The notes below the pieces were generated by a model. That model was not told where the DNA came from and did not search any database. It was given only the letters and a program-made list of their open reading frames with translations. A DNA stretch of 64,000 nucleotides, from NCBI GenBank assembly GCA_039707465.1, contig CM077645.1, positions 58,157,850-58,221,849 on the forward strand, written 5' to 3'. Position 1 is the stretch's first letter. Every line of letters begins with the position of its first letter. The position numbers were made by a program, and so were the translations under genes. Source of the DNA: Rhabdophis nuchalis. Taxonomy: Eukaryota > Chordata > Lepidosauria > Squamata > Natricidae. Shown in pieces: positions 48,381-61,459 of the stretch.

Positions 48381-50698
48381 TTCTGGGGGTGATATGGTGT
48401 GGAAAGATGAACTGGATGAATTTGTGGGGCTAAAATGCTGCAGGAAAGTGTGCTCTTAAGGATGTGTGTGGAGGATACTGAGAAGTTCCTGGTCTTGGTT
48501 CTTGGGGTGAGGCAAGTCAGTCTTTCTTTCTATCTATCTATCTATCCATCCATCCATCTATCTATCTATGATCTATCTGCCTATAACTCTGATCACAAGA
48601 TCATTTGATTACATTAAAAACTTGAAGATTAGGAAAGAAGATCATAGGGATGAAGAAAGTGAAGAAATAATCCAGAAGGAATGGGAATAGAAGAATAATT
48701 TCTCAAATTAATGTGATCAGTAAAGAAAAAAGGGAATAATAGGATCAAGTCACACCTAGTTAACACAATAGCGTTGATCCTTTAAATATGCTCAAGGTGA
48801 TTCAGAAAGATCTTCAGGTATATCCCATCCAATGTGCCTATCCAAAATACGAATGTTATATACCCCCAGGAATACAAGATGTTATACTATCCCCAGGTTT
48901 GTGTTACATCTTCCATATTGTCCTAAAAGTAGGACAGCACACCCAGTAATATCATTGTGTAAGGCAGTGAGACCAAAGTTTTCTGTAGGGCCTATGACCT
49001 TTTGCCATTTTAGCTTCTCCAGCAAGTTTAATAGCCTGATCTTATAATCTATTATTTGCCAAGTCTATATGAGACTGAAATTTTCTTTAAGACTGTTGTA
49101 CCTAAGACTAGAATATTGGTTGTATTATCCCAGTGGCTCTGGCTTTAATCATCTCAAAATTGTAAACCAAGTTTAACCACAGAGATGGCAGTGTATTATT
49201 TAGAAATATCCAGATTATGATTTTATAGCTTTCTTGATATTTTTCATTCTTTGCAATAGTGGAATATATTGGGCACACAGCAAAAGGAACACTTAAGTTA
49301 AAGTGTAAAGTTTGGAATACTGAAAATGTTTTAAGATTCATTTTTTAAAATGTTTTTATTGTTTAACAGATAATACCGAAAGTTACTGTAAAGTGAGCTT
49401 AGGGGTATCAAAAAGTTATTTTTCAATAGAGTGATTTGCTGCAAAACAAATAATACAATCAACTCAGGCAAAAAAAATCTTAAGAGTTATATGAAACAGG
49501 TATTTCTGCCTTGAAGCTATATACTAAATATTATCAGTGCATCTTCGGAGACAATTGTCCAATGCTCATGCACAATTTCTGATCTTCAAACTCATGGCTG
49601 ACAAATAGATATCACTATCTAAATTTCTACTTCAATTCATTCTGAATGATAGAAACAACTGCCGAATATTCACATTTGAATATCTGGCACTCAAATACAT
49701 TTACACCAGTCTGAAGGAGAACTTCAAAGAAATTAATTGATTTTCATGCTTGTTTCATGGATTTTGTCCTATAAATCGATTACTAACTGGCTGTGATCTC
49801 ATTAAATTCAAATTTTAGACGCAGAAGAAGAATGCGGAAAAATGTTGATTTTATAGCAGGATATGTCTGTTGACTTTAAAGAAAGTAGAAAAGATACCAT
49901 AGATGGCACATTATAATCTGTTGGTTTTTTGAAAAATGGGAACGTGATACTTAAAGAAAAAAAAAATCCAATCCCATTACTAAGGATAATGTACCCAACT
50001 TCCATGTTCAATCAGCTAACACTCCTACAATAATATTTTTTAAAAACCCAGAATGGTGCAAACCATTTAGATCTTAGATTCTTGGTTTTTTTTTTTTTTC
50101 AGGAATGAAAGTTTTCTTGAAAGAGACAAATGCTTGTGTGCAGTGAATGGGAGATTAATTGGGTAATTTGTTCCACTGTCATTGCTCATACTTGGGATTT
50201 TCTATTGCTTGATCATTCTTTCTACCCTACCCTGAATCTAACAAAATTACTACTTTTCATGGCCTAGAACTCTATTTGTGTTGATAAACAAGATGGGTAT
50301 TATATATGATGTAATATATGTAACAGAGTCTTGAGGAGATTAGTCCCATTATTGGAATATAGCAATTGAGTTATGCAAAATGAACAGGAGCAAGAGAAAT
50401 GGGATTTATTCTGTATGGTTTTTTTTTTAAAAACCTGTTCACAACTGCAAATGAATGAACTTGACAATACACTAGAGAGCATCTGAATTAACATAAATAG
50501 AAGAACAATAAAAGAAATAGCCTTGTTGTAGCCTATTGTCAAGGGTACGGCCTAACCTCCAGTTCAAGAAGAAATTGTGCATGATGCCTTCCAAAGTAAA
50601 TGCAAAAATCAGCAAATGGGTAGGACAGTTTATAAAGTAAAGACGCTGACTAAGGAGGGATATGATTTATATTTATATTCCTGAATGCATGTCCAACA

Positions 50699-50885
50699 AG
50701 GAGCCAATATGGTAGAGTGGTTAAGGCATCAGTCTAGAAATCTGGAGACAAGTTCCACTTTCATTTCAGGCATGAAGCCAGCTGGGTCTTAGCCCAATCA
50801 CTCCATCACAGCCAAGGAAGCAGACAATGGCAAAGCACTTCTGAAAACCCTTATCAAGAAATCTACAGGGCAGGGCAGGGTTAAA
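50699..50885 (+). mobile_element. tRNA-derived squamate SINE (short tail form)
   Basis: Head 'gagccaatatggtagagtgg' and 'ttaaggcatcagtctagaaa', body 'gaagccagctgggtctta', end 'gcacttctgaaaacccttat'. Confidence 0.78.
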
Positions 50886-52650
50886 AAAATGACTCAAAAG
50901 CATAAAATATAAATGGATGTCTAATATGTGGTCAAGATCTGTTCTTCCCTCATTCCAAATAGTAGAAGACACATTAATGGATTAAAATTATGGGAAGTCA
51001 GATTCTGACAGAGAACAAAATCTCTCAACACCAAGAGAAATGTGACAATTATTCAGGGAGGTGGTGAATTCTTTTTCAATGAATGTTTCAAGGGCAGCTT
51101 ACACAGCCATCTGGATGCTTCAGTTTATATTCTTTGACTGAACAGGATGTTGGACCTGGTGCCTTTCCAACTGGTCATCCACTGTAAATCATATACCTTT
51201 CAATGTCATGTAAAGAATCTTTCAGAAAATAATCCCATTCCAATCAATCATGTTAAAAGTTTCTTCACCCAACCTGGGAACTTTCAAATATTATGAATGG
51301 TACCAGACTCAAAGTAAAATATATAAAAATATGATATAATACAAGATTTATGATTTAAAATAGTTTGTTTACAATTTTTAATTTATGTTGTCATAAGAAT
51401 TACTATCTGGGAAAGACAAAGTTGCTATCCCCTACTCTCTTCAGCCTTCAGAAATTGAACACAATTTCTTCAACAACAAAATCAAAACTTTTAGGATTAA
51501 TATTTCTTTTGATTAACAGTAGACTTGAAAGGGTTCAAACTATCAAAGCAATATGCTATTATTCCTTTCATTTTATTTGTAATAATTTTTGATATTGTTA
51601 GTGTAGAAATACCAAAACCTAAATAAAGTAACATAACTAAGGGAACAGCATCCAGTGGCATCTTGTCAAACATCTTTAAAAACCTGTCTTAACATCTCAC
51701 TGAAATAACAGCATTCTATTTACTAGAAATCTTTAATGGATGCGGGAACAATAGAACAGAGTATCTGTCAGGAAAACAACTTATTATATTTCATTTCACC
51801 TGGTCTGATAGATCGTGCAAATCGTGCAATCACCAAACCAGTTGTTAAACCGGGAGGATCCCACCACTGCTCAGTATGCCCGACAGGTACTTTCTGAAGT
51901 ACTGCATTTATCAAATTATACTTTTGCCTCTAAAATACAGAGGGATTAGCACTCAAAGAATGCTAGATCTATTTTTAACATGGAATTAGGGGCTTTGGAA
52001 AGAACAATAGACATAGGCTTAAAACAAACAAAAAACCCTCCAAAAAACAGGGGAAATGCTGTCACAACTAGTTTGTTGAGAAAGAAATAATTATAAACTA
52101 GGGTTAGAATTTGTATAATTGTTTAAAATATTCTGACAGTGAAATTTTGTGATTTTTAAAAAAAATCAAAATTAAATTACTTTCACCTAGGCTCCAACAA
52201 AATTAAAGTGCACTCTAGGTTACACTTTGGGGAAAGTATTTTTGTTGACATCCCTGCTTCTAAATGATTAGAACATCCTCAAATGACTATATAGAGTGTT
52301 GTACAAATATTTCACCATATAAAAAAATCAATTAAGTTTAATGAAAGTCTGTTTTAAAGGAAAATAGTAATTATTAGCTCAGTTTATCTACATACCTCCA
52401 CAGTGAGCTCTCTGTGATACTCCCCAGGTTGTAGTCATACAACTTTGTCAGAATTAAAATCACCTATAGACACAAGAAGAAAATCTTGGTTAGTCTCTAG
52501 CAATTAGAATCTCATACCACTGATACAGCCCAGGGGAAAGTTTAGGCTGCTCTTAATGGGTGCTTAACATAATTAAATGAATTGCTTAAGCATTTGCTTA
52601 ACTGGCATGAGTACTATCTGAACAAGTATCCATAACAATCAGCATTTTCT
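50886..52650. other. AT-rich DNA; one MITE scrap
   Basis: Only a 40-bp right end of the CAGAGGTGGG hAT family at 51830-51870 is recognisable. Confidence 0.5.
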
Positions 52651-52655
52651 TTGCA

Positions 52656-52892
<237 letters not shown>

Positions 52893-52913
52893 GTAAGGGT
52901 GGATGGACTGACA

Positions 52914-53009
52914 GACTTGGTTTACCCATTGAACAAATTGAAATGTTATTATTGTAAACCAGACTTAGTTTACCCATTGAACAAATTGAAATGTTATTAT
53001 TGCAAACCA
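52914..53009. repeat. 48-bp tandem duplication
   Basis: 'gtttacccattgaacaaatt' and flanking bases repeat with period 48 (starts 52914 and 52962) with about two differences. Confidence 0.9.
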
Positions 53010-53370
53010 GTATGGAGATTTTTAAGGCAGTACTATTAGGGTTAATGGATCCAGTATGAAAATAATACAGATGATGACAAAATGCTAACAAAGACAGTTT
53101 TCAATGTTTCTTTTTTCTAACTAATTATTGGTCTGGATTTTTGTAGCCCAGATAAGAGCGCTGCATAGATGAGTCTGTATAGATGACTATTGTTTAAAAA
53201 TTAATGGGCAAAAATCATTAATTCTGGCAATCCTAGAATCAAATATTTTATAATACAGTAGTACTGAACAAATTATAAATAAATTATTACTACACAATCA
53301 TAGACATGGCAATATTGTAGTCTACAGACTGGCCTTACAGCACGAACCCATAACAATCCTAGACATAGTT
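53010..53370. other. AT-rich DNA, no recognised feature
   Basis: Nothing named. Confidence 0.5.
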
Positions 53371-53371
53371 T

Positions 53372-53396
53372 ATGAAGAAAGAAAGAAAAGAAAGAA

Positions 53397-53468
<72 letters not shown>

Positions 53469-53469
53469 G
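53372..53469. repeat. (GAAA)n microsatellite
   Basis: About 22 tetramers after two AAAAG interruptions. Confidence 0.96.
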
Positions 53470-55760
53470 AATCTCATTAAGTTTTAGCATATCATACTGA
53501 CAATCCCATGGGATTTCAGCATCTTCCCCCAAGAACCAGGGAAAGATTATCAATACCAGTAATCTTAAATTTCAGCGTTGTTAATTTTTTTAAAAAATTG
53601 AATGGAGTGCTTGGAATAATAAATTCATATGCTAGTGCCTAGCAGCTGAAAAGATTGTAACCCTTATAATTTAATTTCTATCTAAATGCAAGAGATTTAT
53701 AGCTAGAACATTCCCAACTAATGGCTAACTACTCACTTGGTCAGGAGGAGAATAAAATACATTATTTTCCTAAGGTACTTCCACATTCCAACTAGGGGTC
53801 CGATTGAATCAACTATCAAGAAACCAGAGAAATCCTAAAGAGATTTCAGGAAAATCTTTGGATCCAAAAGAATCTTAAAATGTATTATTCAGGCTACCAC
53901 TTTTATATTTTGTTTAAAAAATGTAAAAACCACCTGCTAATAATAGGTTCCTGCTTCATGTAAAGTCATGAATTAAGTAGAATTTGTATACCTCTGAATA
54001 TTTTTGCTATTTTATTACAAAACACCTAGAATTGGGATGTACTACAGTTAGAGTTACACATTGATTAATGTAATTGTTAAGGAACTTTCCTGTATTGCCT
54101 TGCAGGTTAATAGGTTTTGTTGCTGACCATTACCTTAACTTCTATAACAGATGGACATGTGACCTGTCATACTACTAGCCTGGCTCCATTGTTTAGTTTA
54201 GTGCCATCTTGTATCAAGAAATGCTTTATGTTCCAATACCCCTCTTTTCACCATTTTTATAGCGAGGAATTTATAAGCCTATTCAGGGAACAGAACAGCA
54301 ACATAATTTGGTATCTTCTGCAAGCAGCCAACCTGCTGCCACTGATAAGCTTTCCTAGGAGGGCAGTGATGAAACTTAGCACGCTACAACCCTTAATTGG
54401 CACATGTCTCTGTCAGACATATACAGCCATTGGGGGAATGCCATCTGACAGTCTGGTAGGCAGGTTGACACCTTACATAAGTTCAGGTTGTTTTTAAAAT
54501 AGTGAAATTAAAATGAAAGCATATCATCAGATTTTAATAGTTCAGAGCTTAGATAATAGAAAACAAAATACAGAAATAGGAAATAGAATATTTAAGATAT
54601 TAATTTCATTTTTATCAGCAGTTTAAGTTCACAGTGTTCAATCTACTGCTTGACATTGTATTGGTTCAATGTACCAATACCTCCATAGAAGCCTACCATT
54701 TGTTATTATTTAGTTACCCCATACAACCCAGACATTGAATTACAGAAAACTACTTCCAAAACTGAATTTGTGGTATAAAAAGTAACAAAAATGAATACTA
54801 GTATTACTTGGTTTAGCTAAATTAAAACCAATACCACAGGACCATTTCTTAAATGAGGTCAATCATAACTGATTAGATGTGATTGCAGAGGATTTTAGAA
54901 GGTAGGCAACCTTGACAACAGGGAAATAGATATACCACAACTACCAGCAGCTATTTTAGGCCTGGAAGAGAAGAAGATTCTCCCACTACAGACCTAGAAA
55001 CACATCATTCAAGACCAGAAGCAAATAATGGACTAACTGCAGAGGAGGAGGTGCCAAAGGGGTTTGAACTTTTGAATTGCCCCTTTGAGAAACAATAAAC
55101 CATATGGAAAATTTTCCTTTTTCTTTTGTTTTTGTATGAGCACTTGAATGTTGAGATGAGATAAAAGCTGAAAAGATGGCAGTTTTCTCTATCCTCCATG
55201 GGGAACAATACTGGGATAGAGAACTTGGATGAGAGTCTTGTCAGAAGATTAAGAAAATTACGTGTGTGTGTGAGAGAGAGAGACAGACAGACAGAGAGAA
55301 ATAATAGTTGTTTACTTCTAGCAATATAATGGAATAACTATTCTTCTGGGTTAGGGCTTTACTAACTATATTAATTGAGAACTGAGACAAGGTGCTTTCA
55401 TCTTTACTATTAATTTGTTCATTGATGCTGTTGCATTTGGCTGAATTATTTATATTTGCTGTTTGTTTTTCTAGTTTGTACTATATTTTCTAACTTTAGA
55501 GGAAGTCCTAATAAGTAGTCTTTACATTCACCCAGTAGAACGGTGCCATGGGAAAAACGGAGAAGAGGTAAGTGTTGTTCTGTTAAATCATTCAGTTATA
55601 ATAGTTCATCCTATGCATCTTCTACCTATCAGGATAGTCAGGTACACCAAGTAAAGTTACTGATGCCTTGATACTCTTGGATATCAACTTGGTCTTGATT
55701 TTAAAAAGATAAAGTTTATCATCTTATGATGAATCAAGGAGTTTACTAGTGTGTGATATG
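53470..55760. other. AT-rich DNA without recognised genes
   Basis: A 126-codon frame at 54117-54497 has no domain I recognise. A GT/GA/GACA mixed repeat lies at 55262-55300. Confidence 0.45.
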
Positions 55761-55770
55761 GAGACTATAC

Positions 55771-55875
55771 TATGCTATGCTATGCTATGCTATGCTATGC
55801 TATGCTTGCTGTGCTGTGCTGTGCTGTGCTGTGCTGTGCGATACGATACGATATGATACGATACGATACTATACT
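55771..55875. repeat. Compound pentanucleotide array (TATGC)n-(TGTGC)n-(GATAC)n
   Basis: Seven TATGC units (55771-55805), about six TGTGC units, then GATAC units with one GATAT and one TATAC variant. Confidence 0.95.
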
Positions 55876-57544
55876 AGTCAGATATGTTAATCAAGGAGAT
55901 TTATTGCAATAGACCATATGAATACCACATACTTTTCCCATCTACTTGAGACTAGTTTTAAGGGCATTTGCTTCATTCTGAATGATCACATAGAAGTATG
56001 AATTCTGCCACTTTATAGAATCACTACGTAGATTCAACTGGTCTTCATAGGGGAAGGAATAGTCCTTTTTTGTTTTTGCTTTGGGAAATGTAAATGTCAT
56101 GCATATCTAAGAATAAAACATGGGATTGTCTCCATGTCTTCCATATAACACATCATGCCTTCCATCTGATTTTTGTCTTGGAGGAAAATAGCCATATATG
56201 TAGAGTTCCACATATGAAGCCCTTGCCATGTACAGACAACAAAAGGCTGTCAGAATATTCTGCTTTTCAAGGATGAGGCCAGATTTAATTAATCTTCTAT
56301 CTTCTATGTTTAATAAATTATTCCAGGATGTTTTCTCAAACTTAGTTGGTTGGTCCAGCTGCAAGCTGGCTGAGATGTGTAACCCAAAAAACATCACAAA
56401 CCTTAATGCAATAGTTCATAAACATCTGTTATCCTATACATCAGTGGAATATATGGAACATGAACAATGAAGAATTATGACAGTGGATAGTTGGAACAGC
56501 CTTGGAACAAATCCAGGAACAAATTTAGTTAGCAACAATGGACTCATCATCATACGATCTATGCCACCACAATATGAGAAATTTCGTACAAGGTAGGTAC
56601 AAATTGAATATTTACATGACAAGGCTCTCATTTTATGTGTGGGCTGAAAATCTAGATAAATCTATTTCATTTAATGTTTCTTTTTGTTTTCATATTATGT
56701 TTTTTGAATGGTAAAAGGTTAGTTTATATTTAATATTCTTTTTTTTCTTTTCAACTGTTGCTAAAAAAACCCGAAGATGCTAATAAACAAAGACATGCAT
56801 ATTATGTTTTTCTAAATGTCAGAATACGAGATGGAAAGAAATGTTGTAATGAAATAATGCATTGCCCTTTTCCCCTTGATTTCCAACTCCCCTACCCCCA
56901 CTCATCCTATTTCCAACTTTTATTATTATCCTAATCAACACAAAATGATAATAGGAGGAAGAAAATAACAAAATGAAAAAGAAAAGATCACTGGAGAAAG
57001 TAGGTCACCTGATAAAGTCTCACATAGTGAACCCTTCAGAAATATAAAAATGTAAAAACTGATTTTCAGCTTTGATAGGATTACTTATTTTTCAGTTATA
57101 TATTATTTTTGTCTATATCACATAGACATTTTGCGGAAGATATTTGCAACAAAACTAAAAAGTGCTAAGTGCCTTAAATGAGAGGTAGGGATAATACCTC
57201 CTTCAAAACTTAGGCAATATCTTTAAACATGCTTGAGTTGCTCTTCATCTGCTGCCTGTTTTGGAATCACCTGTTCAGGCTAAGAGATTTTGGCAACAGA
57301 CTACACTATTCTGGACAAATTCCCCTGAATTTGTCTCCTTCCAGCTATTCCTATTCCAGGAAAGCAATTGCCATTTTTTCTTCTTCTTCTGTGTGGGTTT
57401 TACAAGAACATATTGGGTGCATATGGGTACAAGTTAAAGCATGAAAATGCACATAATGCAGATGCAACTAGTTTTAAAATATGAAAAAAAATATGATTGA
57501 GGGACATAGAATAACAGTCTTCCGGTACTTTTTGACAGATAGGA
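55876..57544. other. AT-rich DNA, no recognised feature
   Basis: Open frames up to 96 codons (minus strand 56107-56397) show no domain. Confidence 0.45.
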
Positions 57545-58445
57545 AGCAACGGATGAAGCTAGGGAAAATTACATATAGTACCTGGGAAGGGCTGCGTGCT
57601 TTCTCCAGTGGTCTCTGTATATATCATTGATTGCATCTCTAGAGATTCTTCTGTTAAAGTGCTGAAGTTGCAGATTATACAACAGTTATTGGCCTCATCT
57701 AAGATGGTGATGAGTCTGCATGTACATGGGAAGTTGAAGAAGTGGCCATATGGTGCAACCAGATCAATCTGGAGCTGAACATGCTTAAAACTGTAAATAT
57801 GAGAATGGATTTTAGGAGCAGCCCTTCTATCCTACCACATCTTACTATATTCAATAGCACAATATTAGTATCAACGCCCTTTTGGGTGTTCTATAATATC
57901 CTAGGATTTGAAATGAACACCTTATATTAGAACCAACATTAAAAAGGCACAACAAAGAATTTTCTTCTTCTGTCAATTCAGAATGTTCAGACTGCCCCCG
58001 GAGCTGTTGACATAGTTTTACAGAGGAATTATTGAGCCTGTCATTTGTACTGCTATAACTGTCTGGTTTGGTACAGCAACCAAACAGGGCAAGTACAGAC
58101 TACAATGGAGAGTTAGAGCTATAGAAAGAACAATTGCCACTAACCTGCCTTCCACATGGGTCAGATGGAGGGCTGAGAAAATATCTACAGACTCTTCACA
58201 TCCTGAACATGAACTGTTCTCACAATACTGTCTAATGTCTCTGTATATTTATCCATGTATTATGGCTGTAATATTATTATCCTTCTTGTTACCTTAATGC
58301 TCTCTTATCTATATTAAGAGATTATTATTATTCTGTTGTTTTATATATACACTGAGAGCTTCTGCACTGGAGACAAATATCTTGTGTATCTAATCACACT
58401 TGTCCAAATAAAACATTGCATTTATTGCATTGCATTGCATTGCAT
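57545..58445 (+). pseudogene. CR1/Rex1-type LINE, 3' part, decayed, longer copy
   Basis: Same family as 31932-32880 but reaching further 5', to the RT active-site region. 'agattatacaacagttattg' corresponds to the segment after the catalytic aspartates. QINLELNMLKTVNMRMDFRS follows, then ITVWFGTATKQ-like sequence in another frame. The 3' UTR ends 'ctaatcacacttgtccaaat' then AAAACATTGCATTT and an ATTGC pentamer tail. Frames are broken many times. Confidence 0.78.
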
Positions 58446-58532
58446 TGCATTGATTGTATTCTAGTATCTTAATTTGACATTAATTCTAATAAATTATATA
58501 AATGTGCTTTTTTAAAGGGCTGAACAGAAATA

Positions 58533-58758
58533 CAGTGATCCCTCGTTTTTCGCAGTTAATGGGGACCGGACCCTTCCGCGAAAACTGAAAAACCGCGAAG
58601 TAGGATTCGCACTGGAAACTTGAGTTTGTGGACATCATTTAAAGCAAGCACTAGGGGGCGCTTGCCTCCTACCGATGCATTTTTTTCCTGTATTTTTGAA
58701 AAACCCACGAAGCACTGAAGCCGCAAAACATGAAGCCGCGAAAAACGAGGGATCACTG
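58533..58758. mobile_element. Tigger-like (Tc1/mariner) MITE with TA duplication
   Basis: CAGTGATCCCTCGTTTTTCG and its complement CGAAAAACGAGGGATCACTG form terminal inverted repeats, flanked by TA at 58531-58532 and 58759-58760. It also has internal CGCGAA repeats. Non-coding. Confidence 0.9.
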
Positions 58759-58760
58759 TA

Positions 58761-61069
58761 TTACATAGAAATAAACTTTGGGAACAAATCAAGCATGTGT
58801 ATTTTTAGGAAATGAACTTTCCAGGGAAGAAACATAGCATTAGTATATTATACTAGTATATAATATAGTATATCATGTTTTCCTTGTGGATAATGTATTT
58901 ATATATTGCAGCACCATATACTCTAAGTATAATACTTCATTATTCATACTGACATTGCCTTCATTCTCCTAAAATTCTATAACTTGTAAAAACAGCACAT
59001 GTCAAATAACCTGTGTAAAAGTGTAAATGAGAAAGTATTCTAAAATCCTGACATTACATGACAAATAAGCTTTTCATATTGATGTCTGCCACATATTCGT
59101 ACACACTAACACTTATTTACTAGACCTTTTTCAGCAGGTCTTATTTATGGTTATGGCTCACAGTACCTTCTCAATAATTTTAATGCTTTCTATAAACCCC
59201 TGCCATGTAGATAGATTTGGAGCAACATGAAGTTACCGTGTTTTTTTTAAACCACTTTCTAAAGCAAGAAGAGAAAATATTGTAATAAGAGAAAGAAAGG
59301 TTAGAGAAAAAGCCCTTCCTTAGAAACTAAATCATTTTGGCAGGGGGAAGAAATAATTAAATACAAAATGTAAGTTTTCAGAATCACAAGCTAGGATTAA
59401 TATTTTTATATATATTGTACCTGGCAGTCTTATTCTAAAGCACATAAACTTCTAAAATTAGCATAAAATGAATAATTAATTTTGGGGTTTGCTGATGTTT
59501 AAACAAATGGCTTTCTTGAAAAGAATGTTCATTCAAGCAATAAATCACTGCTTGGCTCCTTGTCAAGAAGAAAAAGATACCACTTGACAGAAATATTGAA
59601 TTGAGCAGTATGGTTACAAGGCAAATTGCAGCAGAGATAAAGGTAGTGAATTGAACTTCGGTAACAGACTGGCACCAGAATGAATCCATAAATACAGAAG
59701 CAAAGTTATCAACTAACGTTTTTAGGAATACATTTTTGAAATTTGCCAATTATAATAGTTACTGTTTCACATTTTATGATGCTGTTTTTATAACAGAGCC
59801 TTTCCCTTCCAGAAAATAAATATCTTGTAGAATTGTTATAGACTACTCGTGTTTTTGTTTTGTTTGGCTCTATCTTGAAGCAAATAAAAAACTGGGGATA
59901 CCAAGATATAGGGTTAATATTAGTATTAATCTGATCATACTTAGCAAGTAATGTGTGGTATAAAAATATCTGTTAGTTACCACTGTTCTTCCAAACAGCA
60001 ATATGTAAACAATGGCCTTGTATTTTTCATTAACATGTTGGTCTAGTGACTTTAACTAGTCACTTTCCATTCTATTCCTTTTATTTATTTTTACAGAATG
60101 TACCTCTTGCAATTATGGTAGGAAAAGGAAGTACTATATACACTGGCTTGAATTCCTACAGGTGGGATATAAATCCAACAGACAAATGCAGTAGCTAAAC
60201 AGAGTATTCACAGTGTAGCTAACCTCTCCACAATTGTCTGTGGATAAATTTTAACCCATCATCCTTAAACTATCTCTATAAAACATGAAAAGTCAAACAG
60301 AAAGGCTGATTTGTATGCCATTCATCTTCATGGAAATGTTTCTGCTTTGCCTAGCCTTCCCTAAAAAAGAAATTCACAGAGAGAGAGAGAGATACACAAA
60401 CATACATAATCAGTTTATGAATGCACTTTTGTCCCAACCTCTTCTAAAAGTGCTAAGCCAACAGACTCGTGCTAATTAATTCTGTTTGTTCCATGAGTGT
60501 TAATCAATTGGTGGGGAAAATTACCTTTCACTTCTCTTTTTCTAAATCTTTTTGTTGTTGGGATTGTTTAAAAAAGTTGTATTAACCTTAACTTATCAAG
60601 TTTTCAGGTTTCTTTAGTTTGAAAATATACTGTCTCTGCTCACTTGTATTCTCACACCTATTCAGCCTCCATGAAAATAAGTCCATGACAGCTGTTTGAA
60701 AATAAGCTTAGAATCATCTGGAGACCAATTGTAATGCAAAGGTCATATTTTCCAAGCTGTTTATAGACTGTAATTTGTAGAGGACTAATGTCACAGGTTG
60801 TCAATAATTCAAGGTGGAAAATTATAACTCTTAACAGGCTATCAATTGTTCCTTCTTCCCCATTTAAATCTTTATCCCCAAAGAGTGCTTCGATTGCCTT
60901 TCATTTGAGTTTATTTCTTAAAGTTGAATTCCTGATCTTCATTTGTTTATGGTAAAGATATTTTATGTGATAAAATGTAACTAATACATTAACAAGACCT
61001 TTGGGATTGTAAGCAATAAAAGTTCATGTTTCAAAGCACAGATATGAATTCCCGCTAAAGGTCTAGTCC
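58761..61069. other. AT-rich DNA, no recognised feature
   Basis: A 104-codon minus-strand frame (59435-59749) shows no domain. Nothing else named. Confidence 0.45.
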
Positions 61070-61077
61070 CACTAAGC

Positions 61078-61451
61078 CAGTGATGGCGAACCTATGGCAT
61101 GGGTGCCACAGGTAGCATGTGGAACCATTTCTTAGGGCACGCGAGGCATTGCCCTGTCAGCTCCAGCATGCTTGTGTGTGCTGGCCAGCTGATTTAGGCC
61201 TTCTTTTGAAGCTGTTTTTCGCCCTCTGGAGGCTTCAGGGAAGCTCCTGAAGCCTCTGGAGGTGGGGAGGGGAGGCTGTTTTCACCTTCCCCAGGCTCCT
61301 AGAAAGCCTCTGGAGCCTGGGGAGGGTGAAAGAAGCACCCCAAAAGCAGGGGGTCATGCACATAGCATTATGGGTGTGGCACGCCCACACACGACTCCCA
61401 CACGTTCCCCCCACTTTTGGCACGCAAGCCAAAAAAGGTTCACCATCACTG
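61078..61451. mobile_element. hAT-like MITE with 8-bp TSD
   Basis: Ends CAGTGATGGCGAACC and GGTTCACCATCACTG. Flanks cactaagc (61070-61077) and cactaggc (61452-61459) match at 7 of 8. The interior 'gtcatgcacatagcattatg' and 'ctgatttaggccttcttttg' are shared with 25358-25698. Confidence 0.92.
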
Positions 61452-61459
61452 CACTAGGC

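Larger units (their letters stand above)
46340..50698. other. AT-rich DNA without genes, with simple repeats
   Basis: Holds a TA run (46917-46933), a 14-base G run (46944-46957), a 13-bp-stem inverted repeat (47505-47546), a pyrimidine tract (48261-48380) and short CTAT/CATC repeats (48528-48570). A 70-codon frame at 47881-48093 lies in less AT-rich sequence but shows no domain. Confidence 0.5.

Noticed and set aside
54117..54497. 126-codon frame considered as an exon
   Set aside because: No domain, no signal for splicing or transcription, ordinary composition.
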